Below are positions 1 to 13,312 of a stretch of DNA of 64,000 nt, piece by piece. Every line of letters starts with the position of its first letter. The first letter of the stretch is position 1. Both the position numbers and the translations under genes were made by a program. The notes beneath the pieces are model-generated. The model was not told the DNA's origin, did not search any database, and saw only the letters and a list, made by a program, of their open reading frames with translations. The DNA comes from Dallia pectoralis. Taxonomy: Eukaryota > Chordata > Actinopteri > Esociformes > Umbridae. The stretch is taken from the NCBI GenBank assembly GCA_029465975.1, contig CM055761.1, forward strand, positions 8,544,529-8,608,528, read 5' to 3'.

Positions 1-1195
1 CAAAGTCACAAAGACAAAATAGTTCTTATGTCTCAAAACAAGAAAATCAGCCTTGTTCTTGTTTGAATTCTGGTTCCAAGATAATTTTCTCACCACAATG
101 ACAAATTATTTTTCTTATGCCTCATATATATATATATATTACGGAAGCGTATTGCATTCACTTGAGGAAAAAAAATCTACTCTGTTTTTCTGAATTAACG
201 AGTTAATTATCTCAGAATTACGAGATAATTTTTCTTGAAAATGTCAATATATATATAACGTGTTGTCTTGGGCCTGATCGACACACCTGAATGATTTAGT
301 CAAATAATTGATGTTTTGTTAAAAAATCTATTTTGATTGAAGTGTTGGGTTAAAAGAAATAACTCGAGAGGCTCACAAAGAGATTTGGGGAACCAGATTC
401 AGACTGTATCATGTCAGTCCCACTGCAATAGAACAAAGCCGTAAAGTTAATCTTCCAACCAGCTTAACTGAACAAACATAATTACAATTTATAGAATGAA
501 AAACAAAGTGACTTTTATTGAAACAGGATTGAACAAACCTCAGTATACAATCATGTAAAAAAGTATGTAAACTGCCTGGAAAGTTGTGTTTTGGCTGGAC
601 TACATTAGCAAAGCTGACCAAGAAGAGTGTAATGTCCTGACCGACCGACTTATCTAGGTTTGTCTAATTTTACTTGCTTGTTTTTAACATATTTGGACAC
701 ATATGTATTTGAGATTCCAGCCATATTCAACCCTAGGGTAACAACAAGGTACCGATAACTGAAGATTAGTCAGAGACTACAAACCTTACATGGGAGGTCA
801 GAATGGAAGAATCCTCTGTTCTTATCAAAACAATCAGGACAAGACAGACATTTGTTTGAACAACACCTGGGGAATAACCAGAACTAAAAAAAAAACTATG
901 TGCTCTAGCTGGAGAAGACAACGTGGAGTGATTTGGCTGCAATTTCACACATAATTTTTGGCAAAATGCCTTTGAACAAAAAAAACATATCAACCGTATA
1001 GCACGGGGTAGTGGCATTAGCACTTCGGGCTGTTTAGCTTCCTCAGGGCCTGAACAACTTGCCATTGTAGACTAAACAATGACCTGTACCTGATAGTTGA
1101 GGAAAATGCTAGGTCATCTGTCAAATCTTAAGCTGAGCAAAACATGGATCTTGCAACAGGTCAATGATCCAAAAGACAAAAAGTGTTTGAAGTGT
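1..1195. other. AT-rich non-coding stretch
   Basis: No gene is recognisable. Short open frames here have no protein-like composition. Positions 192-232 hold two close variants of a motif like ATTACGAGATAAT, which resembles the ends of small fish DNA elements but is too short to assign. Confidence 0.5.
124..140. repeat. (AT)n microsatellite
   Basis: About eight uninterrupted AT dinucleotides. Confidence 0.85.
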
Positions 1196-1281
1196 ACACA
1201 TGTTGATGCTATAAGTCTAAGCTTCCAGACTGAACACATGTTGATGCTATACGTCTAAGCTTCCAGACTGAAGACATGTTG
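1196..1281. repeat. 38-bp tandem duplication, about 2.2 copies
   Basis: Copies begin at 1196 and 1234 with the start of a third at 1272. Each opens with ACACATGTTGATGCTATA. The first two copies differ at a single site (AAGTCT versus ACGTCT). Confidence 0.85.
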
Positions 1282-1402
1282 GAGCACTTCCATTTCTTAA
1301 GCTTTTAAACCATCACCCTTTACTGTCATTTACTGAGAAATGTAATAGATCTACTGGGTGGGGGGTCATCATTCAGGTTCCCAATATTATTGTTCATCAT
1401 CA

Positions 1403-1563
1403 GGTTCCCGGACAGACCCAGTGCCCGGACAGACCCGGTTCTCGGACAGACCCAGTGCCCGGACAGACCCGGTTCTCGGACAGACCCAGTGCCCGGACAG
1501 ACCCGGTTCTCGGACAGACCCAGTGCCCGGACAGACCCGGTTCTCGGACAGACCCGGTTCCCG
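1403..1563. repeat. GC-rich minisatellite, 17/34-bp unit
   Basis: Two related 17-mers alternate: one with CCCAGTGCCCGGACAGA and one with CCCGGTTCTCGGACAGA, giving a 34-bp higher-order unit of about five copies. The open frames here on both strands are by-products of the repeat. Confidence 0.9.
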
Positions 1564-1900
1564 AAGACAATGCCACTCACCCTGCACATAAAAAGTTTAA
1601 AGTTTAAAATAAAAAAAAGCTATGTCCACTTGTACTCACTTCACGCAGCTAGATTTACTTTTATTTTATAATTTTTTTCAGAGATATTAGTCTCTTGAAA
1701 AGGTTTTGTATTTTTTTCTATTAATGCAGTTTTGCTAAATCTATGTTCTTAAATAGCTTTGAGTCTGTCTGTAAAATGGGACATATGTTTTAGTAATACA
1801 GTTAAGATTATGTTAATAGCAGACACGCAGTTGCCATACCAGTGCTTTAACCCTTCAGAAATATAGAAATATATAGAAATATAGAAAAACTAATACTGTG

Positions 1901-1916
1901 ATATATATATATATAT
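1901..1916. repeat. (TA)n at the edge of a Tc1-like element
   Basis: About eight TA dinucleotides directly before the left end of the Tc1-like element. This is consistent with insertion at TA, the target of that superfamily, but the run makes the duplicated TA uninformative. Confidence 0.7.
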
Positions 1917-2500
1917 GTAAGTGCTGGTCATACAGTTAGAATATCACCAAAAAGTTGATTTATTTCAGTAATTCCATTCAAAAAGTGAAACTTGTATAAT
2001 GTATACATTCATTCCTCACAGACTGATATAATTCAGGTGTTCATTCCTTTTAATTTTGATGATTATAACGGACAACTAATGAAAACCCCAAAATCAGTAT
2101 CTCAGAAAATTTGAATATTGTGAAAAGGTTCAATATTGAAGACACCTGGTGCCACACTCTATTCAGCTAATTAACTCAAAATAACTGCAAAGGCTTTTAA
2201 ATGGTCTCTCAGTCTAGTTATGTAGGCTACACAATCATGGGGAAGACTGCTGACTTGACAGCTGTCCAAAAGACGACCATTGACACCTTGCACAAGGAGA
2301 GCAAAACACAAAAGGTCATTGCTAAAGAGGCTGGCTGTTCACAGAGCTCTGTGTCCAAGCACAAGAATAGAGAGGCGAAGGGAAGGAAAAGATGTGGTAG
2401 AAAAAAGTGTACAAGCAATAGGGATAACCACACCCTGGAGAGGATTGTGAAACAAAACCCATTCAAAAATGTGGGGGAGATTCACAAAGACTGGACTGCA
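1917..2500 (+). mobile_element. Tc1-like DNA transposon, 3'-truncated
   Basis: The left part is the widely repeated fish Tc1-like type: after the TA run it starts GTGCTGGTCATACAGTTAGA, followed by a leader and then the start of a transposase reading frame. Similarity to a transposase stops near 2500, after the N-terminal DNA-binding half. No catalytic domain and no right terminal inverted repeat follow, so the copy cannot move on its own. Assignment to Tc1/mariner rests on the encoded N-terminal domain; the exact left terminus is approximate. Confidence 0.85.
2237..2500 (+). pseudogene. Tc1-like transposase, N-terminal DNA-binding half only
   Basis: The intact transposase would cut and paste the element at TA sites in the nucleus. 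The frame opens at MGKTADLTAVQK and gives 88 residues: a first helix-turn-helix (KVIAKEAGCSQSSVSKH, roughly residues 27-43), a basic GRKKC linker like the GRPR hook of the family, and the start of the second helix-turn-helix (TLERIVKQNPFKNVGEI). Family members run to about 340 residues with a DDE catalytic domain; all of that is missing. An upstream in-frame ATG at 2201 exists, but the family start is the MGK at 2237. Beyond 2500 the frame stays open into unrelated cysteine-rich residues to 2587, which are not part of the transposase. It is a dead, truncated copy. Confidence 0.85.
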
Positions 2501-2589
2501 ATCCCCTGCTTATGCACACATCCATGTTCTCACAATCAACACTGTTGCTGCTGCTCATTTCTGACTGAGGTATTGGCATTAGCTTAGCA

Positions 2590-4795
2590 TCAATAAGGCG
2601 TGACAGTGATTAGGTTGAGGTGTGGACAAGGGCCGAGGTAAATCTGGGCCTCTTTTTATCTTTAGCTCATTAAGATGTTGCTGTGGTCCAGGTTGCTGGT
2701 GCCCCCTTCATCACATGACAGATCAGCTGACAGGGGCCGTTAATACTCGTTATAACTCTGCCCACACCCAGGACCTATTTCAGGCTCACTTTTCCATATG
2801 TGCAGTGAACGCTGTCTTAAAAAATGTAACTACATGTAGAACAGTTAGAACAGATTAACATCCAGGCTGTCTAATCTCTCAGGTTGGTAGAGCATGTCAA
2901 ACCCTCCTATATTCCTGTGAGCGCCCAAACCGAACCCAAACCAGGTGTGTCTGTGTCACCGCCAGCAAATATTGCACAGGAACCGCGTAACCACAACGCA
3001 AATATTAGTGAAGTTTCCTGCCGTCAGCTTAACCACTGGTGAACTTATGGAATGTGAATAGAAAACAAGAAATGCTACTTTCGAGTAACCTTGTTCCTGT
3101 TTTGAATATTTAAGTTCAAATTCATTGACGGTAAGCAGCAGAAAAAAGCCGCTGGATAGTGAATGTGTAGAGTATGTGGCCCTGACTTTTCCACTAACCT
3201 CTACAGAGCCATAGCACTCGGAGCTCCAGGGTAAAGATAAGGCACCCTAGGCACTGCACTGAAATAGCTCCATGTTAAATTCGGTTTGGTGACAAATGCT
3301 GTCTTTTGATACCCATCGATCCACGGCGAGCCCGGCTTCTGGGAAAACATTGCTGAATATTGAAAGAGACTATTCTAAATGGGGTTAAAGCCTGTACGGA
3401 CAATGCAATCATTTCACGCTTGAGCGTTTCTGGAGAAAAAATAGCAACGCGATCTACCGAAGCAAGAAATGGAAGTTGAGTAATCAATTAAAGTGGTATG
3501 ATTCATACTAGATGATTTAGAGTTACAATTAAGATATTTCATTTAATTAATTGTTGCCGTGGCTCCATGAGTTGGCCTGAGCAAGTTGTTTTTTCTATTT
3601 TTCATTTTTACTTTTCACCACATCTTAATCATTACTGAGATAAAATCTCGACCAGCGGAGTTCCAGGAATACAGAAATAGTTGCCAATATCAATATGTTT
3701 TGTTGGCCAAGCAAGTTAGGACTTGATCCGTCTGTATGACTCATACAGCGCTGGGAGTTCTACGCTGGTTTTTTTAAAACATATTGGCAGCATCCTTGGA
3801 TGCCTTATAAGAGGATTGGGAAATGTTTATAGATACAGTATTTCACTAGATTTTTAACTAGGGTTAAGTGGTCTAGGAAGTGGACAGGAAGAGACCCATT
3901 GCCCTGCATGTAGCAGTGTCTGTCTGGCTTAGTTTACAGCCGAGAGCAGCTCAGCCATCACAGGCACCCAGTCTTATTGTTCATGGCAGGCAACCTGTTC
4001 CTCTCCAGCAGGTTGTGATCACTTGATCGCTGGCAAAGCATTGCAACCTGGCTAACCACAGATTCACAGTGTAGTTACTGACACAGCCAAGGCAGACAGG
4101 AATACAGAGGGGAAAAGCAGTGGCACCAGTCACAGTCACTCCCTGTAAAACATGGCCTAGACTCACAATCGGAAAATATGGCAAAGCTATTCATTTTGCA
4201 CTTTTGGTGCTGCTGGGCATGCCTTTGTAGATTCACACCGGAGCCGTGGCAATGCAATGGCAAGGCTCCAGATGTTCAGCATACACATATAAAAACACAT
4301 TTCCTACACATGCACTTCCATAAATGGAGCTATGACAGTGCTCCCCCCCGCCCAGTATTATTTACTGCCTGGTCATGTTGAAAGTAGTAGTGATGGCAAA
4401 AGAACAGACAATTCTAGTTATATATCAGCAATGGGGTGAGAATACCCTGCAAATTCTTGTAGCATTTGCAGAAAGAAAACAGAAACCGCTTGAAGATTAC
4501 AACTGCATTTCACAACACAAGATGATTGGTGTACTGGGCCACATTTATGTTTCTTCAACAAGCCTTGTATGGGAAACGCTCCATCAATCAATCAGTATAA
4601 AAAAGTTAGAGGAACTGTCAAGTTCAACATAATCTGGGCCAGTGGTTACCCTGTCTTCCGAAAATGTGTAATGAAAAGCTAGCAAGTATTTCACTGCTCT
4701 TTTCATACCTGAGGGAAACTACATTTGTGGCTAATCAAAATTGATATACCTTGACCTGATACAATTCAAACAACAGACCAACGTCAACTGAAAGT
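2590..4795. other. Non-coding stretch, no recognised gene
   Basis: Mixed-composition single-copy-looking sequence. Open frames of 60-85 codons occur on both strands but overlap one another and show no domain or splice context. Nothing further can be supported. Confidence 0.45.
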
Positions 4796-4799
4796 GCCG

Positions 4800-5560
4800 A
4801 CCTGTGGAAGGGCCTGTGCCCTATGGAAGTGAATGTGCCTGTGCCCTATGGAAGTGCCTGTGCCTGGTGAATGTGCCTGTGCCCTATGGTAGTGCCTGGT
4901 GAATGGGCCTGTGCACTATGGTAGTGCCTGGTGAATGGCCTGTGCCTGGTGAATGGGCCTGTGCCTGGTGAATGTGCCTGTGCCCTATGGTAGTGCCTGT
5001 GCCCGGTGAATGGGCCTGTGCACTATGGTAGTGCCTGGTGAATGGGCCTGTGCCTGGTGAATGGGCCTGTGCCTGGTGAATGGGGCTGTGCCCTATGGTA
5101 GTGCCTGGTGAATGGGCCTGTGCACTATGGTAGTGCCTGGTGAATGGGCCTGTGCCTGGTGAATGGGCCTGTGCCTGGTGAATGGGCCTGTGCCTGGTGA
5201 ATGTGCCTGTGCCCTATGGTAGTGCCTGTGCCCGGTGAATGGGCCTGTGCACTATGGTAGTGCCTGGTGAATGGGCCTGTGCCTGGTGAATGGGCCTGTG
5301 CCTGGTGAATGTGCCCGTGCCCTATGGTAGTGCCTGTGCCCGGTGAATGGGCCTGTGCACTATGGTAGTGCCTGGTGAATGGGCCTGTGCCTGGTGAATG
5401 GGCCTGAGCCTGTGCCCTATGGTAGTGCCTGTGCCCGGTGAATGGGCCTGTGCACTATGGTAGTGTCTGGTGAATGGGCCTGTGCCTATGGAAAGGCCTG
5501 TGCCAATGGAAATGCCTGTGCCTGGTAAAGGACCTGTGGAAGGGCTTGAGAACGGGCTTG
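4800..5560. repeat. Minisatellite with about 19-bp and 32-bp variant units
   Basis: The array is built from CCTGTGCCTGGTGAATGGG (19 bp) and a longer variant with CACTATGGTAGTGCCTGGTGAATGGG, mixed in an irregular order; edges at 4800-4860 and 5470-5590 are decayed (units with GAAGGGC or GAAATGCC). The minus-strand frame through 5322-5639 (Gly/Thr/Pro-rich) is a repeat artefact. Confidence 0.9.
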
Positions 5561-5599
5561 TGTTGGTGAACGGACCTGTAGAAGTTAACACAACACTGT

Positions 5600-8500
5600 C
5601 AGGGGCATTAGGTCTCCGAGTCTTCAATAAACAAAACAAAAACAGGATGTGTTTTTCAGGGAGTTCGTATTGTTTTGAAATGTTCTATTGAAAAGAATGT
5701 AATGTCTCAGATAGCAAACTATTGATCAGAAGACCTGCTGGGTGCGGCCTTTAAATGTCAACAGTTACATTCTCCCTCCTCCCAAATAATGTATCTGAAA
5801 GTCTTGTTTCAGAGCTATCTGATTGCAGGAAATAGTGACAGTCCTATAAAGCAGACGTGTGACCTATTGTTGGATAGGCATTTGCAGCCTTTTGTGTCCG
5901 TATTCAACCAGAGAAACATGAAATTCACAATTTGGTTCTTTATGTGAAAGGCAATCTATTACTCCATTGTATGGAACCGGACGACTTAAACACATTTAAT
6001 TAGGCCTTGCCTTTGAGTGACAGTCAAGTACAATATCCTACAGACAATGACAGAGGTCGGGCGAAGAGAGACAATAATACTGTCTGAGGTGGAAAAGCAT
6101 TCCATTAACGTATTGAGGAAATAACTACACCAGAGGCATTTATTACATGGCACATAATAACAGTGTCACGCAGGCTATAGAGGATACATTTGGAGTATGT
6201 ATCACGCACACATGATATGTTAAATGGACGTGCGTGCGGGAGTGTTTGGGCGGGTGCATGTAAGGGTGTCATGGTCAGCTTGCCACACCGCTTTAAATAC
6301 GCCTCCAATTTAATTGACAGAGTGTTTGCTCCCAGGCAATAAGACACAGCATTGACACATGTGGTGAACACGTAGCCCTCTTGATTTGCATGGTATTCAT
6401 CTCTCTCTCCGGCTGAATTTTGGTATGGAGAAATCCATGACAAGATAAAAATGAGGAATATTGATGTCAGTGCAGCATAAAGTATCTCTGGGCTCACACA
6501 AGCCCTCCCCTTTTAAACATGTGTCTTTACCCACTAGGAAAAAACAGAACAATGCACATTGACAGCCCAGTGTTTTAATATTCACGACGGCAGGAGAAAT
6601 GCCTGCGCTCTAAATATGAAGTACGATCCCTGGTATCTAGAGGAGACCTGGTTATTTTTTTTATCGATCCGAAGCATTTCCCCTTGATAATTCCCACCAT
6701 GTGACACAAATGAGATGATCCACTAACCAGATCCGGCCGGGACCAAACTGATGTCAGCGTATAAAGACAGCGGCCTCCTGCCGCAGGAAGACTGATAAAA
6801 CGGTCATATTCAAGAAATGAATGAAGTGAAATTCAGAACCAACTGATGTTCCTCCTGCTTTAAACATGGCATGAGTTCATTTGCCCAGTCTGGCAGCACT
6901 CTTTATTTCCTGCATTTTTTGCTCGGGGTCCCCCGTCAAGCCACTCAAGAGGGCTGGAATTGTCAAAAGTGATGGATGACTATCAACCTTCTGCTGTCTT
7001 CCCAGACCGCTCCTGGGAGATTTACAGGCCCGCTGACTACCAGGCATGAAAACCAATCTCTCTTTCTCATTCCTCTCTCTGTCCATCCGTCTCCCCCTCC
7101 CACTATCTCTCGCCCTCCATTATAACTGCCTCTGTTCCTAAAAGCTTTTTAAAATGGCACAAGTGTGCAAAACAACGGGCGTATTTTTGTAAACAGGAAA
7201 ACCAATAGATCTCTTCAAGGGCATTTTTACTATGTCACTTGACCAAAACATCTTTATCCTAGCAGGTTGCTTCTCTGACAACGTATCCTTTAAATCAATA
7301 TTCATCTTCTTCACAGACTGACTTAGTGAGAACATCCACCTACATCTTTGTGTTATACTGGATTTCATTAAAAAAATGTGACTAACAGCACTCAGAATAC
7401 CGCACTTGCTTAATTATCATGACTATTTTGGTAATGATCGTTAGAAGGCTTTATGTTAATTTAATTAAACGGTTTTGTTTGTTTGCTTCCCACACTAATT
7501 GGGGGCGTTTTCCAAGTCCAAGTCATAAACACTCCTTGGGGTTACAAATTGAAGAACAGAAAGGACTACATTGTTTAACCCATATACAACGCCTAAAATC
7601 TAGCATTTTATGTGCCCTAAGTGAGAGTGACCCAACCTTTGAACTTTTATGGGGGGCCTTATAGTACAGGTGGACAATAACCTAAAATAAACCGCAAAAA
7701 CACAACCGTTTATAGGGACAAAAAGTGGGAAGTTCTTAACTGACCGCATTGATCAATTCAGTTGGGGCAGAGTATCGCTGGAAAGATACTTAGCATCTCG
7801 TAAAGTCAAAAGGTCTCACTCTAAAGGCCGTTAAGGCACACAGGATATGTTACCAAATACTAAACACTTTCTTTTTTTATCTTTACAACGACTATTTTCC
7901 ATGAAATAGTGGGTTCATAAAAAAATAAATTGTACTTTTTAAATGGTGAAAACAATCAACCTAAAACAAAAGTTGAGAATCTATACTTTAAATACCTGAT
8001 TTTATATTAAACACTTTGGAATATGGAAGATATTTTCATAAAACACATGTAATACATTTTGATATACATTTTTCTATGATCACTGCATACCGTATAACAA
8101 AATAAATGGCAACCAGTTATGTTCAGATGCCCAAAAGTTCTATATCAAAATATATATATAAATTGCATATTTGAAATGTGTTAATTTCATAATTGTGACA
8201 TGCCATAAAGTGTAGAACATTTCAATTTGACTATGCCACTATAGTGCTTAACATCAATGACAAGTAAATTTTGTTTTCAATTGCAGTATAAAAACGTGCT
8301 CAAAATACCATATTGTCCAGTCTTGTCTGTTATTAGAACTTTGTTAAATTGTCCACCACCTACTCCTGAATTCCACTGTAGTGGTTTTGCTCAGCGAATG
8401 ATTTCCAGCTTATCTGTCAGCCTATTAAACAGTTTATGCCGAGGTTAATCAGACATGTTCATGCTTTTCATTTATATTCTGTGCCTCATTAAATTCCAAT

Positions 8501-9015
8501 AAAATCTTTAGAGGGCCCACATTTCTCCCAGATTAGAATCCGGTTCCTGTGCTGAGGCATGTTGATCATTTATTTCTTTCAGTTTGCTATATTTGAGTTG
8601 GTGTTCACAGACATTGGGGTGTGATTACCACGATGCCATAATGATTGGGGTTAGCATTTTAGAAATGAAGGCTGAATATGCCATGACAAAACTTAGCACA
8701 AACACAAGCTGCAAAACCTCCGCTAAATGGTGTCCCAGTTATTTTAATACTAACAGCGAATCCATTTCCATTCCCATTCCACAGAGGATGGCTGGTGTCT
8801 GTATGATTTTCATTGCTCTGGCTAGGGTGTGCATGTGGACCAAGTTTAATCAGCAGATAAACACAGCAGACAGCAAAAGTCACTATACACATTGGCTTAT
8901 TATGAAAATATAGAAATACAATTGCAAACTGTTTTTAAGGTTGTTACTGCCAAAACATGATATGAAAAAAAAATCTCCTTCGGTATATAGACATTTTGTG
9001 CATTTTAAACCACCA
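5600..9015. other. Non-coding stretch, no recognised gene
   Basis: Several frames of 60-130 codons exist (for example minus 6105-6497 and plus 8584-8913), but none has a recognisable domain, a codon pattern or convincing splice sites. 7860-8240 is strongly AT-rich with a short (TA) run near 8150. Confidence 0.45.
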
Positions 9016-9448
9016 AGTCAGCTTGTCTTGACCATGATGGAGGTGTCGTCCTCAAACTCAAACTCATGACGTTGGACCTGCATTGTCCACATAGCCCTGT
9101 GGGTGTACGAGAGGGTCAGTGCAGAAGAGGCAATGTTGCCCATTCTTACCACCTGGGTTTGCTCGTCAGGGGCAATGGTGGTCAATCTAAAGCAGGTGGA
9201 ACGTGCCGACTGGTACAGGGGCAGGTTGAACGTATAGGTGAATACCTCCGCTAACAGGTTGGCTCAACCCCTAGGGAACGGTCTAGAATGTCATCTGGGG
9301 GTTCTGAGGGTTCCCTTGTTGAAAAGTCAGTTGTTGTTAGGGACAGAGTGCAGTCATCTTGTTCCTCAGCTAGCCTCACAGATAGGATGTTGGTCACCTA
9401 AAATCGTTGAGCTTGTTGGGGAGAGAGGCGCCAGGCTGGGCATCACTG

Positions 9449-9853
9449 CTATTTATCCCTTTTTAGTGTGTGATGCATCAGTCCACACCACATCCATTGT
9501 GGGTGGGTGCTGTGGTAGTTAGACTCCAGTTTATCCCTGTAATCTCTCTTTGCATCTTTAATAGCCTTCCATAGGTCATATCTGGACATCCTTAAAGCCT
9601 CCAGATCCCCAGAACTGTAGGCAGGGAACCGTGCTCTGAGCTTAGCACAGACATTACCATTAACCCATAGCTTTTGGTCGGGAAAAGTCCTAACACTGAC
9701 CCTCGGGAGGACATAATCGATGCACTTGTAGATATATGCTGATAAATAGTCTGTGTATTCATCAATGTCCCCATCAGCTGCCAAAAAATCATTGATGCCA
9801 GTTTGTCTAGGAGAGATTTCAAAGCAATATTCAAGCAATTCAAAGTGCATCAC
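9449..9853 (-). pseudogene. L2/CR1-type LINE fragment, region between endonuclease and reverse transcriptase
   Basis: The intact protein would be the pol-like polyprotein of a non-LTR retrotransposon, which nicks DNA and reverse-transcribes its own RNA. The minus-strand frame keeps the pattern seen in fish L2-like ORF2 just before the reverse transcriptase: a Tyr-Thr-Asp...Tyr-Ile-x-Lys-Cys-Ile-Asp segment, then a PDQKLWVNGNVCAKLRAR block, a SGDLEALRMSRYDLWKAIK helix and AKRDYRDKLE. About 134 codons remain; neither catalytic YADD nor endonuclease residues are present. The flanking 9020-9440 sequence may belong to the same insertion but is too decayed to assign. Clade is inferred from memory of related proteins. 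Confidence 0.7.
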
Positions 9854-9859
9854 TCCAGA

Positions 9860-12595
9860 GCACTAGAAATCTACATAGGATACGTGGTCCCACCAAATCT
9901 AGCACAAGTGATGACTAAAAGAAAGACATTGATCCTGGGATCTACAGGCCACTCGTGCCACAAATAATGTTGAAGTTTAATAGAAAAGTTTGAAAAAAGA
10001 TTTCACAAACCTGATCTACAAAGGAGAAGATAGGAAGAGACCTCTGCTAAAAAGACATGAAGACATTGCAATGCCAAACATCATGTCTGCTGAAAACGAC
10101 ACATTGCCTTTGAACAGAAGAACCTCATACTAATAGTAAACCACAACCCACAAGTAAGAAGTACTGAAGAGTTGCGTAATGGCCGAGTCAACGCCCATAT
10201 CTCAGTTCAATTGAAATGGTGTTCGGGGTCGTGAACTGGGCCATGCATGTAAGAAAGCCTTCGAACCTGACGCAGTGGAAGTAGTACAGTGAAGAACAGT
10301 GGGCAAAATTACCTCCAGTCACTGTAACAGACAAGCATACGGATAGATATAAACAACGACATGAGGTGATGTTAGCTATTGAAAAATGTCAGCAATATGA
10401 AATTCCATTTCTGTTCTTTTCGCTTATTAATAAATAATTGCAAATTATAATATTTTACTGTCATTTGTTAAATTAACATTTATTTAACTTATATTTGATA
10501 ATAGTGTTGAAGTAACCCTTAAATATCCAATTCTTCAAATGTGCAACAAAAGACAACTTTCCAGTGGATGTACTTACTTTTTCCCATACTATACTATACT
10601 ATATATTGTTGTTGTTTTTTCAGGGGTGAAGTTTGGTCCGAAATGAGCGAATTCCACTAACCTGAGACACAAGACCATGCTACACAAACTTACCCCAACT
10701 ACATTTCAATGACAACGCAGACTGGTGTTGCAGAAAACTAATCGGGTGTTGCTATCTCTATGTCTGGTATTAGTGCAGGTTAACTATTACAGGTAAAGCC
10801 TCTGGCAGTGTTTCCATCAAAATGCAGATAACACCAAACATTAAAGTAAATACGTTATTTAGCCTTCGTGCTAATGAATTCGTATTAATGACAAAAACCG
10901 ACCCTGTTGACAAGAGCCTTGGGGCGGAAATATGCGTCATGTCAAGATGAATAATGCAATCGTGTCCGGAGGGGAAGTGCCAACATCTGAGAATGAAGCC
11001 AGCATCCTGGCTATAAACAACAGTGCTGGACTTCTCACAGTGCCCTAGCCAGCAGGTGCGCTCTCATCCCTTCTACCCAAGTTAGTACTCGTATCTAAGG
11101 AGAAGCAATGTAAATATACGCATCAGGGGTTTCCTGTGATAGTAACTGATGGCATTTGACCCGGCGCCAATCTGAGGGAAACTGATGATAGACTAGCTCT
11201 CCGGTCCTGCAGCTGTTCACACATCAACATCAGGCAAAATAAAAAAAATTAAAATGTAAGTGCCACAGCTTTATTAATAGTGACAATCTGGTGGTGGCGG
11301 ATGTGTCGAGGGCAGCGCTGATGGAGAAGACGCGTGAGGTTTATGAGTGTCCGGCGCCGTTGGCTGAACACATCTATAACAATAGCACATCGGAAAAATA
11401 ACAGATACATGTCCACCAATTTGCATGGGGGGACAGCCTGGGGTCAACGAGACCAATAAAAAGGAGGTCCAAGGACATCACAGTCATGATTGCAAAGCTG
11501 TGTTGGCAGGAAGTGAAGTCACAGGTCAAGGCTTTTAAAGCAGAATTATCTACCACGGGGAATTGTACCCCATGGTCCCTGCTGGATCATCAGCCAATAC
11601 TAAGAGAGTTTGGCTCAATGTGAATGGCTTTACCACCGCTGAAGAACATCACTCCTCGCTTGCAAAGTAACGGCGTTCCTTCATGAATCAACCGTCTCTG
11701 CGTGCTCTTTATTCTTTTGTTATTTCGCACTTCTTTAACCCCCCCTGTGTTGCATCCCACAGCATAACAATGGCTGTAGCAGAGGATTGTAACACAAGAA
11801 GTAAGCTGTTGTCGCTGCAGTGTTTGCTCTCTGGCTTTGATTGAGAGGCTGTAAAAAAGCAATCTTCTAGACTGGAGGCTCATCTGCATGCGCGTGGCGT
11901 GTCTGCTCACACGCCTCTGAGGGAGACTGTTAAAACATGGCACACAGTTTATTACGGAGCCATGCTGCTATCAACTCCGAGAGCCTGTATTGTCTGCGGG
12001 TGACGAAAAAGGATGGAAACGTTCTGCCGCATCTGCTTGTCTCAATGGGCATTGCAAAAGAACAGAGCAAATGAAAGACCAGAAAAAGCTAACTGGGCTC
12101 AGGGTAGTCACTTAAAACCTTTGTTGATGTGCCTAATGGCATTCTGTGATGCACATATTACCGTACTCTAATTGAAGGCATCCTGAAATAAAAAGGACAA
12201 GCTTTTTAGAAATGCATGATTGCCTTATTGCTTAGAGTTACCCTTTTGAACATTGTACTTAACAAAAAGTTATGGTTTTCCTGCAGTTGATTGATTACAG
12301 TTGGATAACCATGGAAAACGCCACCATCGATTCCCAGGAAGACAAATCAATAAATACAAGCACACAGAAGAGAAAATCCAAGAATTCTTCAGGGCCAAAA
12401 CATTCAACCCGCACACTTTATAGCAAATCTATACTGTTAAGAATGACTTGAGAATTTCTTATTATATTCTTATTATGAAGGAACTTCTATCTACCTCAGT
12501 CAAGACAGCACCCATTAAAAAAACTCAAATGTGGTGACTATAATGGCATTTATGATGAAAATATAGCCTAGCCTATCAAAATGTCTCAGTAAGAT
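9860..12595. other. Non-coding stretch, no recognised gene
   Basis: Mostly AT-rich sequence with a short (ACTAT)n run near 10590-10605. No domain-bearing frame. 9880-10330 may be old transposon sequence but no ends could be found. Confidence 0.4.
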
Positions 12596-12596
12596 G

Positions 12597-12604
12597 TTTT
12601 ACAT
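12597..12604. repeat. Left target-site duplication of the 12605-14707 hAT element
   Basis: TTTTACAT here, TTTTACCC at 14708-14715: 8 bp with 6 matches, the length expected for hAT. Confidence 0.65.
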
Positions 12605-12989
12605 CAGGGGTTTTCAAATTCGGTGAATGTGAGCCTCCCCTTAGAGTAGGTAAGGACAGCCGAGCCCCCCCTTCCCCAAAATCCCGTCCGCCTACCCTAA
12701 CCCACAAACGCCTCTGCAGTAAATACCATCTTCTGGGTGTTCCAGGCAATGACGAGTTTCAATAACAACTGATAAAATGTAAATATTTTTCAATATTGTA
12801 TTTTATTTCCACTTTTTTATGGGAAATTCATTAATGATTCTTTGCAACAGCAAATAACTTCCAACTTTATGCAGGCCTAATTGAGGCTACTTTTAAAAAT
12901 CAAAGAACATCAGTAGGCCTAACCATAAGTCAACAAAACATGCTTAACATGTGAATGTTACAAATGTGAAACTTGTGTGTCTGTGTCTC

Positions 12990-13312
12990 AAAGGGATAGT
13001 TCACTTTAAAATGAAAATTCTGTCATAGGCTACTTACCCTCAAGTTGTTTCAAACCTGTGTGAATTTCTTTATTTTGCTGAACACAAAGGAAGATATTTT
13101 GAAGAATGTCGGTAACAAGACAGTTAACTTGTCCCATTGACTTCCATGGTAAGATAAGAATATATACTATGGAGGTCAATGGGACCAGATAACTGTTTTA
13201 GTTACTGACATTTTTCAAAAGATCTTGCTTTGTGATCAGCAGAAGAAATTCATGCAAGTTTGAAGCCACTTGAGGATGAGTATATGATGACAGAATTTTC
13301 ATTTTAACTTTA
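12990..13312. mobile_element. Fold-back (palindromic) MITE of the AAAGGGATAGTTCAC type
   Basis: The left arm (about 12990-13150) is a near reverse complement of the right arm (about 13160-13310). For example GAAAATTCTGTCAT near 13015 answers ATGACAGAATTTTC near 13288, and TTGACTTCCAT near 13137 answers ATGGAGGTCAA near 13170. This is a very common fish short inverted-repeat family, resembling the Angel-type elements. The outermost 10-15 bp of the right arm are altered, so ends are approximate. The transcript could form a long hairpin. Confidence 0.8.

Noticed and set aside
2875..2905. tRNA-like SINE start (CTCAGGTTGGTAGAGCATG)
   Set aside because: Only a partial A-box-like match; no B box (GGTTCGANNCC) follows.
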